From: UBA11869 sp964544965
GTDB lineage: Bacteria; Pseudomonadota; Gammaproteobacteria; Eutrophobiales; Eutrophobiaceae
Length of the DNA stretch: 32,206 bases
Assembly (NCBI GenBank): GCA_964544965.1
Contig: CAZJED010000012.1
Location: forward strand, 1 to 32,206
Direction: 5' to 3'
A program made the position numbers and the translations under genes. The notes beneath the pieces were generated by a model. The model ran no database searches and was not told the DNA's origin. It worked only from the letters and a program-made list of their open reading frames with translations. Below are positions 25,782 to 32,206 of this stretch, piece by piece (within the stretch, counting starts at the first letter, position 1; the number at the start of each line of letters is the position of its first letter).

Positions 25782-26402
25782 ATGTATCGGACTCGTGTAA
25801 AGATTTGTGGTATTACTAATCTTGAGGATGCAAAAGCTGCTGTAAATGCGGGTGCTGATGCAATTGGGCTAGTTTTTTATAAAAACAGTCCACGTTATAT
25901 TAGTATTAATAAGGCAAGGGAAATTGTTGAGAATGTAACAGCATTTGTCAATTGTGTTGGTTTGTTTGTCAACTCAGATAAAGAGTTTATCGATACTGTG
26001 CTAGAAAAAGTTTCTCTTGATACACTTCAATTCCATGGAGACGAATCGGAACAAGCTTGCGCTTTGTATAATAAACCTTATATTAAGGCTATAAGAATGG
26101 ATGAAGAAATAAATTTGCCGGAAGAAGTGGAAAAATATTTTTCAGCAAAAGCATTACTGCTAGATACTTATGTAGAGGGGTTGGCAGGCGGCACTGGCAC
26201 CATTTTTAATTGGGGCAGGATTCCAAAAAATTTAAGAAAACCTATAATATTGGCAGGAGGACTTAATGCCAGTAATGTGAAAGATGCAATAAAGCAAATT
26301 TCTCCATATGCTGTTGATGTTAGTGGCGGTGTCGAAATTGAAAAAGGAAGAAAAGATCCAAATAAAATAAAAGAATTTATTAACGTAACTTTGAATGTCT
26401 AA
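25782..26402 (+). CDS. trpF: phosphoribosylanthranilate isomerase
   Basis: Amadori rearrangement of PRA to CdRP, third step of the tryptophan branch. It has 206 residues as a monofunctional TIM barrel, not fused to TrpC. The catalytic C9 in VKICGITNLEDA and D128 in LLLDTYVEG are present, with phosphate-binding GGLNASNV and DVSGGVE. GAAGGAAGAAG lies just upstream of the ATG. The last eight bases overlap the trpB start, so translational coupling is likely. trpE, trpG, trpD and trpC are not in the window. Confidence 0.96.
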   Translation: MYRTRVKICGITNLEDAKAAVNAGADAIGLVFYKNSPRYISINKAREIVENVTAFVNCVGLFVNSDKEFIDTVLEKVSLDTLQFHGDESEQACALYNKPYIKAIRMDEEINLPEEVEKYFSAKALLLDTYVEGLAGGTGTIFNWGRIPKNLRKPIILAGGLNASNVKDAIKQISPYAVDVSGGVEIEKGRKDPNKIKEFINVTLNV

Positions 26403-27633
26403 ACTTAATAATAATATCAATACTAAAAAAAGTGATTCATTTGGTTGTATGCCAGATAAAGACGGTCATTTTGGTTTGTATGGCGGACGTTTTGTGGCTG
26501 AAACTTTGATGGGTCCATTAGAGGAGCTCGAGCAAGCATACAAAAAATATAAGAATGATCCTGAATTTAATGCAGAGTTTATTTCAGATTTGAAACATTA
26601 TGTTGGGAGGCCTTCACCGCTCTATCATGCAAAACGATGGAGTGAAAAATTAGGAGGGGCACAAATTTATTTGAAAAGAGAGGATTTAAATCATACGGGC
26701 GCCCATAAAATTAACAACACCGTTGGCCAAGCTTTATTGGCTAAGAAAATGGGAAAACAAAGAGTAATTGCTGAAACAGGTGCGGGGCAACACGGTGTTG
26801 CAACAGCAACTGTCGCCGCAAGATATGGAATGGAGTGTGTTGTTTACATGGGTGTTGAAGATATAAAGAGACAAGCCATCAATGTTTTTCGAATAAAACT
26901 TTTAGGAGCTACTGTTGTTCCAGTTGAGGCAGGATCTAAAACTTTAAAGGATGCTTTAAACGAAGCAATGCGAGATTGGGTAACATATGTGGATAAAACG
27001 TTTTACATTATAGGAACAGTTGCTGGTCCACACCCTTATCCAACAATGGTGAGGGACTTTAATGCAGTTGTTGGTCGAGAAGTTAAAGAGCAATGTTATA
27101 CACAGACAGGAAAATTACCAAACACCTTGGTTGCTTGCGTTGGTGGCGGTTCTAATGCTATTGGTCTTTTCCATCCTTTTTTAGATGATAAAGAAGTTTC
27201 TTTTTTTGGTGTTGAGGCCGCAGGAGACGGGCTTAATACAGGTAAACATGCTGCACCATTAAGTGCCGGCAAACCAGGTGTACTACATGGTAATCGCACA
27301 TATCTTATGGAAGATGACTACGGTCAAATAATTGAAACACACTCAATATCAGCTGGTTTAGATTACCCGGGAGTTGGTCCGGAACACGCTTGGCTCAAAG
27401 ATACTGGAAGAGCCAGTTACGTATCAGTCACAGACAACGAGGCAATTCAGGCGTTTCACGACTTATGTCAAATTGAGGGGATAATCCCTGCGTTAGAATC
27501 AAGTCATGCACTTGCCTACACATCAAAAATTGCCCCGGAAATGGACAAAAATGAGATAATAGTTGCCAACTTATCGGGTCGTGGCGACAAGGATATTCAG
27601 ACAGTTGCAACGCATGAAGGAATAACAATATGA
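26395..27633 (+). CDS. trpB: tryptophan synthase beta subunit
   Basis: Condenses indole with serine to form tryptophan in the alpha2-beta2 complex with TrpA; PLP-dependent. It has 412 residues, about 15 longer than E. coli (397), all at a polar N-terminus (MSKLNNNINTKKSDSFGCMP). The PLP lysine is K105 in LNHTGAHKINNTVGQAL and the catalytic glutamate is E127 in AETGAGQHGVATA; the phosphate loop is CVGGGSNAIG. The start overlaps trpF by eight bases. A later start would trim the extension, but I see no better-placed ATG before the conserved GHFGLYGGRFVAETL. Confidence 0.97.
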   Translation: MSKLNNNINTKKSDSFGCMPDKDGHFGLYGGRFVAETLMGPLEELEQAYKKYKNDPEFNAEFISDLKHYVGRPSPLYHAKRWSEKLGGAQIYLKREDLNHTGAHKINNTVGQALLAKKMGKQRVIAETGAGQHGVATATVAARYGMECVVYMGVEDIKRQAINVFRIKLLGATVVPVEAGSKTLKDALNEAMRDWVTYVDKTFYIIGTVAGPHPYPTMVRDFNAVVGREVKEQCYTQTGKLPNTLVACVGGGSNAIGLFHPFLDDKEVSFFGVEAAGDGLNTGKHAAPLSAGKPGVLHGNRTYLMEDDYGQIIETHSISAGLDYPGVGPEHAWLKDTGRASYVSVTDNEAIQAFHDLCQIEGIIPALESSHALAYTSKIAPEMDKNEIIVANLSGRGDKDIQTVATHEGITI

Positions 27634-27647
27634 ATTTGGGATAATGA

Positions 27648-27833
27648 ATGAATAATCGTGATCGTTTGATTGAAATAATGGCTGAACGTAGACTAGATCG
27701 TAGTGAGTTGGCGCAGTTGCTTAGCGTCAAGAAAAAGGATATCGATCAGTGGTTGTTATCTAATGAGTCAAAAGACCATGAAGAAATTCCCGATATGGCA
27801 ATTGAGTTACTTCAATATAAATTAGGCTTATAA
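27648..27833 (+). CDS. mini Cro/Xre-like helix-turn-helix protein in the trp cluster
   Basis: A 61-residue protein between trpB (14 bases upstream) and trpA (76 bases downstream). DRSELAQLLSVKKKDIDQWLL fits a Cro/Xre helix-turn-helix (L-A-x-x-L-x-V, then I-x-x-W-L), followed by SKDHEEIPDMAIELLQYKLG, a tail I recall from very short Xre-like proteins in gammaproteobacteria. There is no other domain. A modest GGGA ribosome binding site precedes the ATG at 27648. An overlapping ATG at 27644 leads to an immediate stop. Its target is unknown; a role in trp control is inference from position only. Confidence 0.75.
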   Translation: MNNRDRLIEIMAERRLDRSELAQLLSVKKKDIDQWLLSNESKDHEEIPDMAIELLQYKLGL

Positions 27834-27909
27834 AATACATGCACCTTAAATAGTTTGTTTTACGACTTACTAAAATATTAACTACATTTTATCTAATGTA
27901 AAATCGATT

Positions 27910-28716
27910 ATGAGCAGAATTGAAGAGTGTTTCGACACTATAAAAAAAAATAATAAAAAGGCGCTTATACCTTTTTTAACGGCAGGAGATCCTTCACCTA
28001 GCGTTACAGCTACTTTGATGCATAAATTAGTTGATGCGGGTTCAGATATAATTGAATTGGGAGTGCCGTTTTCTGACCCAATGGCAGATGGCCCAGTAAT
28101 TCAACGTGCTAGCGAACGCGCTTTGGCAAAAAAAACAAACACAGATGATGTGTTTAATATTGTTAAAGATTTCAGAATTAAAGATAAGGTAACACCGATA
28201 ATTTTAATGGGTTATTTAAATCCTATTGAAATAATGGGCTATAGTAAATTTTTAGAGAAAGCCTCAAAAGCCGGTGTTGATGGTCTTATAGTAGTTGATT
28301 TGCCTCCAGAAGAATCTGCAGAGTTACGAGAAGCTTTAAAATTGCATGATATTGACCAAATATTTCTTTTATCACCAACAACAATTGGCAATCGTCTTAG
28401 CAGGATTTGTGATGCTGCTTCTGGCTTCTTATATTATGTTTCTTTAAAAGGAGTAACGGGCAGTAATCAATTGGATACAAAAAAGGTCGAGGAAAAAATA
28501 AAAGAAATAAGAACAAAAACAACGTTACCATTGGCGGTTGGTTTTGGTATTAAGGATGCAGAGGTTGCTCAGGCCGTAGGTAGAATTAGTGATGCTGTGG
28601 TAATTGGTAGCGCATTAGTTGAAAAAATTGCTGAATATACCGGGAATACAGAAGAGATGATTCAAGGAGTATCGTCTTTTATTAGATCATTACGAAAGGC
28701 ATTAGACGATATTTAA
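27910..28716 (+). CDS. trpA: tryptophan synthase alpha subunit
   Basis: Cleaves indole-3-glycerol phosphate to indole, which is channelled to TrpB. It has 268 residues, the same as E. coli. The catalytic E49 (IIELGVPFSDP) and D60 (MADGP) are at the same positions as in E. coli. The phosphate site is YYVSLKGVTG, with AVGFGI and VIGSALV in the later barrel strands. It is separated from trpB by the mini HTH gene and a 76-base AT-rich gap. accD follows after 11 bases. Confidence 0.98.
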   Translation: MSRIEECFDTIKKNNKKALIPFLTAGDPSPSVTATLMHKLVDAGSDIIELGVPFSDPMADGPVIQRASERALAKKTNTDDVFNIVKDFRIKDKVTPIILMGYLNPIEIMGYSKFLEKASKAGVDGLIVVDLPPEESAELREALKLHDIDQIFLLSPTTIGNRLSRICDAASGFLYYVSLKGVTGSNQLDTKKVEEKIKEIRTKTTLPLAVGFGIKDAEVAQAVGRISDAVVIGSALVEKIAEYTGNTEEMIQGVSSFIRSLRKALDDI

Positions 28717-28727
28717 TAAATTAAATA

Positions 28728-29591
28728 ATGAATTGGTTTAAAAAAATACTTCCTTCAAGAATAAAGACTGACGGTAATGGCCGCCGTACTGTTCCAGAGG
28801 GTGTGTGGACGAAATGCGACGATTGCGGAGAGGTACTTTACCGCGAAGAATTAGATAAAAATCTTGAGGTGTGCCCTAAGTGTAATCATCATATGAAAAT
28901 TGGAGCACGGAGTCGTCTTGAATCTTTTTTAGACGAAGAATCTAGAAAAGAAATCGGTAGCAATATACATCCTATTGATATTCTAAAATTCCGTGATATT
29001 AAACGATATAAAGATAGATTAAGTCAGGCCAAGAAAAATACAAGTGAAAACGAAGCCTTAGTTGTTATTTCTGGAAACTTAAAAGGACTCCCCATAGTTG
29101 CCTGTGCTTTTGAATTTAGTTTTATGGGAGGATCAATGGGCTCAGTTGTAGGAGAAAAATTTGTCCTCGCTGTTGAAAAAGCTATAGAACTAAATGCATC
29201 TTTGGTCTGTTTTTCTTCAAGTGGAGGAGCGAGAATGCAAGAAGCTTTATTTTCGTTGATGCAAATGGCCAAGACGGCAGCAGCACTCGCAATCTTTCGT
29301 AAGCATAAATTACCATTTATTTCAGTAATGACTAATCCTACTACTGGAGGTGTTTCCGCAAGCCTTGCAAGCCTAGGCGATATCAATATTGCTGAACCGC
29401 ATGCATTAATTGGGTTCGCTGGACCGAGAGTAATAGAGCAAACCGTTAGAGAAAAGTTACCTGATGGATTTCAACGCAGTGAATTTTTGCTTGAACATGG
29501 AGATATAGATATGATTATAGATCGTAGGCAACTTCGTACTAGAATTAGTGAAATTATTTCAATACTAACGCACCAAGAATTCACGGTTTAA
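28728..29591 (+). CDS. accD: acetyl-CoA carboxylase carboxyltransferase subunit beta
   Basis: With AccA it transfers the carboxyl group from biotin to acetyl-CoA, giving malonyl-CoA for fatty acid synthesis. It has 287 residues. An N-terminal zinc ribbon with C30, C33, C49 and C52 (CDDC…CPKC) precedes the crotonase-like carboxyltransferase core, seen in FSSSGGARMQEALFSLMQMA and NPTTGGVSASLASLGD with the oxyanion glycines GFAGPRVIEQT. Placement between trpA and folC is the conserved gammaproteobacterial order. Confidence 0.98.
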   Translation: MNWFKKILPSRIKTDGNGRRTVPEGVWTKCDDCGEVLYREELDKNLEVCPKCNHHMKIGARSRLESFLDEESRKEIGSNIHPIDILKFRDIKRYKDRLSQAKKNTSENEALVVISGNLKGLPIVACAFEFSFMGGSMGSVVGEKFVLAVEKAIELNASLVCFSSSGGARMQEALFSLMQMAKTAAALAIFRKHKLPFISVMTNPTTGGVSASLASLGDINIAEPHALIGFAGPRVIEQTVREKLPDGFQRSEFLLEHGDIDMIIDRRQLRTRISEIISILTHQEFTV

Positions 29592-29618
29592 TTCTTTGAT
29601 GTAATTTAGATAACATTT

Positions 29619-30926
29619 ATGAAGAGTAAACTAAAAAAAATGAATGATGTAAGCGCTAATCGATTAAGATTTAGAAGCTTAGAAAAATGGTTGCAGTGGC
29701 AAGAAAGTTTACACTTTACCGCTATTGAGTTAGGTTTAGAGCGTTGTAGAAGAGTAGCTAATAATATGGGTTTATTAAATCCATCCTATAATGTTATCAG
29801 TGTTGCAGGTACAAATGGCAAGGGGTCAAGCATTGCTTTGCTTGATCGTATTTTGCTTAATGCAGGCTATAAAGTTGGTCGTTATACCTCACCTCATTTA
29901 CTACGATACAATGAACGTATTTGTATTAACGGAATAAGTGTTAGTGATGCCGAGCTATGTGAATCTTTTGATCGTATAGATAGAGCTAGAGGCGATATTT
30001 CACTTACCTATTTTGAATTTGGTACGCTTGCGGCATTAGATCTTTTTCGACAGCATGATGTTCAGCTTGCGATACTAGAAGTTGGATTAGGAGGTAGGCT
30101 TGATGCCGTTAACATACTAGATGCCGACGCAGCATTAGTTACGAGTATAGATATTGATCATCAAGAATGGCTTGGCAATGATCGCGAGACTATAGGGCGC
30201 GAAAAGGCTGGTATTTTTAGGAATCTTGCTCCTGCAATTTGTTCCGACCCAAATCCACCACAAAGCTTATTAAATTGTTCAGAAGCATTAGGCACCCCAA
30301 TATCATTGTTAGGACGGGAATATTGGTTTGATTATGACGATATTTCTTGGTCATGGAGTACACCGGACATGTGTTTAGAAGGATTACCAAGACCAATGAA
30401 GTATAGCGATTTTCAAATACAAAATGCATCTGGTGTACTGATGGTATTAAATAAAATTCAAAATGAATATCCAGTAAGTGTAGATGATATTAAACAAGGT
30501 TTAGGCAGTTTCCGTCTTACAGGAAGATTTCAAATTATTCCTGGAGATATCCCGAAAATCCTAGATGTTGCGCATAATCGTGAGTCAATGAAAGCATTAG
30601 TCAATAATTTAAAGATGATTTCATGCCAAGGAAGAACTCATATAATCTTAGGGATGTTAAAAGATAAAGATCATCGATTGGTTATAAAAGAATTAAAAGA
30701 AGTTGCAAGCAGCTGGCATTTTGTGACAATTTCACATAATAGGGGGATCGAAGCAAAAATACTGACCTCAGAGTTAAGGTCTTTTGGTGGAGATGAAAAT
30801 GTCTCTGAATATACAAGCGTGAAGGAAGCGCTAGATAAAATCTGTAAATTATCAATGCCAGATGATCGAATCGTTATTACTGGATCCTTCTATACAGTCG
30901 GTTCTGCGATACAATACATAAATTGA
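29619..30926 (+). CDS. folC: dihydrofolate synthase/folylpolyglutamate synthase
   Basis: Mur-ligase-family enzyme that adds glutamate to dihydropteroate and then to reduced folates. It has 435 residues from the first ATG. The ATP P-loop is AGTNGKGSS (63-71). Other sites are YTSPHLLRYNERI, EVGLGGRLDAVN and DIDHQEWLG, with the DVAHN motif of the C-terminal domain in ILDVAHNRESMKAL. The ATG at 29640 (MNDVSANRL) would give 428 residues, nearer E. coli (422), and has GAAGAG about 15 bases upstream, so the start is uncertain by seven codons. It lies between accD and dedD as in relatives. Confidence 0.95.
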   Translation: MKSKLKKMNDVSANRLRFRSLEKWLQWQESLHFTAIELGLERCRRVANNMGLLNPSYNVISVAGTNGKGSSIALLDRILLNAGYKVGRYTSPHLLRYNERICINGISVSDAELCESFDRIDRARGDISLTYFEFGTLAALDLFRQHDVQLAILEVGLGGRLDAVNILDADAALVTSIDIDHQEWLGNDRETIGREKAGIFRNLAPAICSDPNPPQSLLNCSEALGTPISLLGREYWFDYDDISWSWSTPDMCLEGLPRPMKYSDFQIQNASGVLMVLNKIQNEYPVSVDDIKQGLGSFRLTGRFQIIPGDIPKILDVAHNRESMKALVNNLKMISCQGRTHIILGMLKDKDHRLVIKELKEVASSWHFVTISHNRGIEAKILTSELRSFGGDENVSEYTSVKEALDKICKLSMPDDRIVITGSFYTVGSAIQYIN

Positions 30927-30942
30927 CTATTTTTCTACAATA

Positions 30943-31500
30943 ATGGATCAAAAATTAAAAGAAAGATTGATTGGAATAATTGTTCTTGTCTCGCTTGCTG
31001 TCATATTTATTCCAATATTTTTAACTGAGCCTGTAAATTTAGTTAAAGAAGATAAAAATAATTCATCCGGTTCAGAAAATTCAGAATTTGTTTCAAAATT
31101 AAAACCAGTAGATGAGGCTAATCAGGAATTGGATATTAAAAATGTTGAATATGGTGTTTCAGTTGAACAGATACCTGAGGCAGCAGTAGTTGAACAGATA
31201 CCTGAGGCAGCAGCTAATGTGATTCCTTCTAAGAATGGTGCATTAAGAACAAATGAAGTGGGGCAAATGAATTGGGTTGTACAAATAGGTAGTTTTTCAA
31301 ATAAAAAAAATGCAGAAAAATTAAATCTTAGAGCAAAGGACGCAGGTTTTCGTTCTTTTATTAATCCGATAACTCAAAATAATAAAATTATGCACCAAGT
31401 ATGTTTAGGCCCAGAATATGATGAGGTTGATGCAAATAAATTGCGCGAAGAAATAAAAGATAAAATGGAGTTAAACGGCATCGTTAAGAAATACCCATAA
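30943..31500 (+). CDS. dedD: DedD-like SPOR-domain cell division protein
   Basis: Inner-membrane bitopic protein; SPOR proteins bind denuded septal peptidoglycan and localise to the division ring. It has 185 residues. A short cytoplasmic MDQKLKERL is followed by a TM helix (about 10-27, IGIIVLVSLAVIFIPIFL), then an acidic low-complexity linker with a tandem duplication (VEQIPEAAV/VEQIPEAAA). A C-terminal SPOR domain follows from about 108 (WVVQIGSFSNKKNAEKL … MHQVCLGP). The folC-dedD-cvpA-purF order is the E. coli order, which supports the assignment. Confidence 0.92.
   Translation: MDQKLKERLIGIIVLVSLAVIFIPIFLTEPVNLVKEDKNNSSGSENSEFVSKLKPVDEANQELDIKNVEYGVSVEQIPEAAVVEQIPEAAANVIPSKNGALRTNEVGQMNWVVQIGSFSNKKNAEKLNLRAKDAGFRSFINPITQNNKIMHQVCLGPEYDEVDANKLREEIKDKMELNGIVKKYP
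31162..31215 (+). repeat. 27-bp tandem duplication in dedD
   Basis: Two consecutive 27-base units (31162-31188 and 31189-31215) are identical in the first 25 bases and differ only at the end (TA versus CT). They encode VEQIPEAAV and VEQIPEAAA in the linker between the membrane helix and the SPOR domain. The identity suggests a recent in-frame duplication. Confidence 0.92.
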
Positions 31501-31533
31501 ATTTTTAAAATTAATGAAAATTAACTATATATT

Positions 31534-32037
31534 ATGATGACGGCAGATATAACTATTTTGTGTGTGGTATTGTTGCCGACTATAGTTGGTGTTATATATG
31601 GATTTCTAAATATAATTTTTTCGTTTGTCGCTTGGTTAGTTTCTTTAGGTTTGGCTGTTAAGTTAGTGCCTTATTTATCACCTTACCTAGATAACTATAT
31701 CGATACACCGATGTTAAGAATTATTCTGGCATTCGTTGTATTATTTATTTTATGCTTGTTGATATTGAGTGGTTTAAGTTATTTTGTGATTAAATTATTA
31801 GGCAAAACCGGCCTAACAGCAGCTGATAGGATATTAGGGCTTTTTTTTGGTATGGGGTTAGGAGTGCTTATCGTGACGGTTGTTGTTTTTTTAGCCGGTT
31901 TTACGGCTTTACCGAAAGAAGCTTGGTGGGAAGAATCTAAACTGATGAAGCCATTTGAGAATATTAGTGTATGGAGCTCTAGTTTTTTGGGAGAGTCGGT
32001 AACAAAATATCATTCATATGAGAGTGTAGATAAATAG
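31534..32037 (+). CDS. cvpA: CvpA family membrane protein
   Basis: A 167-residue integral membrane protein of the colicin V production family, with about four hydrophobic segments: ITILCVVLLPTIVGVIYGF, IFSFVAWLVSLGLAVKLV, IILAFVVLFILCLLILSGLSYF and LFFGMGLGVLIVTVVVFLAG. The conserved AADRILGLFFGMGLG stretch is present. The molecular function is unsettled: in E. coli it affects colicin V export and envelope stress resistance. Its place directly upstream of purF is the classical linkage. An alternative ATG one codon later is possible. Confidence 0.93.
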   Translation: MMTADITILCVVLLPTIVGVIYGFLNIIFSFVAWLVSLGLAVKLVPYLSPYLDNYIDTPMLRIILAFVVLFILCLLILSGLSYFVIKLLGKTGLTAADRILGLFFGMGLGVLIVTVVVFLAGFTALPKEAWWEESKLMKPFENISVWSSSFLGESVTKYHSYESVDK

Positions 32038-32065
32038 TGTTTAATTATATTTCAGTAGATTTATT

Positions 32066-32206
32066 ATGTGCGGAATAATCGGCATTGTTGCAAAAACTTC
32101 AGTTAATCAGGCTATTTATGATGGTTTAACAGTTCTTCAGCATCGCGGACAAGATGCTGCTGGAGTTGTGACCTGCGATCAAGATAATTTATATCTTAGA
32201 AAAGAC
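32066..32206 (+). CDS. purF: amidophosphoribosyltransferase, 5' part only
   Basis: The first 47 codons of the first enzyme of de novo purine synthesis, which forms phosphoribosylamine from PRPP and glutamine. The window edge cuts the gene. MCGIIGIVAK carries the N-terminal nucleophile Cys2, exposed after Met removal, and LQHRGQDAAGVVT is the conserved Ntn-amidotransferase block. GlmS also begins MCGI, but HRGQDAAG and the cvpA neighbour mark this as purF. It starts 28 bases after cvpA. Confidence 0.95.
   Translation, partial: MCGIIGIVAKTSVNQAIYDGLTVLQHRGQDAAGVVTCDQDNLYLRKD

Noticed and set aside
1..32206. A novel multi-gene defence, mobile or secretion system
   Set aside because: Nearly every gene is a recognised core function in a typical gammaproteobacterial order; the few unknown genes are single and scattered, with no transposase, integrase, nuclease or toxin pair.

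Overview
This window looks like housekeeping chromosome from an AT-rich gammaproteobacterium. By eye the GC content is well under 40%, with many A/T-ending codons. Two gene strings are hallmarks of Gammaproteobacteria: carA-carB-greA-rlmE-ftsH-glmM, and asd-fimV-truA-trpF-trpB-trpA-accD-folC-dedD-cvpA-purF. The fabA-fabB pair (anaerobic unsaturated fatty acid branch) and a FimV protein point the same way. I cannot fix the genus. Three N runs (10, 10 and 102 bases) show this is a scaffolded draft, possibly a metagenome bin.

Layout: 154-4400 is a minus-strand cluster of fabA, fabB, an exported protein of unknown function and a CPA1-type cation/proton antiporter with a TrkA-N domain. Divergent from it, 4542-7808 holds ispG (isoprenoid precursors) and acs (acetate activation). 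From 7937 to 16833 lies a plus-strand block: carAB (carbamoyl phosphate), greA (transcript cleavage), rlmE (23S rRNA methylation), ftsH (membrane protease, split only by two assembly gaps) and glmM (cell-wall amino sugar). From 16845 to 19602 the minus strand holds a small membrane protein under a Fur-box-like site, then dapC, dapD and an ArsC/Spx-like yffB, so lysine/DAP synthesis dominates. From 19871 to the right edge everything is on the plus strand: leuB, asd, fimV, truA, trpF, trpB, a mini helix-turn-helix gene, trpA, accD, folC, dedD, cvpA and the first 47 codons of purF.

The genes are mostly core metabolism: fatty acids, pyrimidines/arginine, DAP/lysine, leucine, tryptophan, folate and purines. 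I see no mobile element, CRISPR array, tRNA, rRNA or obvious defence or secretion system. The unusual material is regulatory or structural. (1) A strong-looking promoter and intrinsic terminator are packed directly in front of carA, with a two-armed dyad around the -10. (2) glmM has no ATG/GTG/TTG that could give a complete N-terminus and appears to start at AUU. (3) Asd carries an insertion of about 33 residues. (4) A Fur-box-like palindrome sits on the promoter of the small membrane protein upstream of dapC. (5) A 61-residue Cro/Xre-like protein lies between trpB and trpA. (6) FimV contains acidic tandem repeats, one array being interrupted by the 102-base gap.

No gene-free stretch exceeds 300 bases. 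The longest, 19603-19870, holds the Fur-like site, promoter candidates and a leader hairpin before leuB. Positions 1-153, downstream of the antiporter, hold nothing I can identify.
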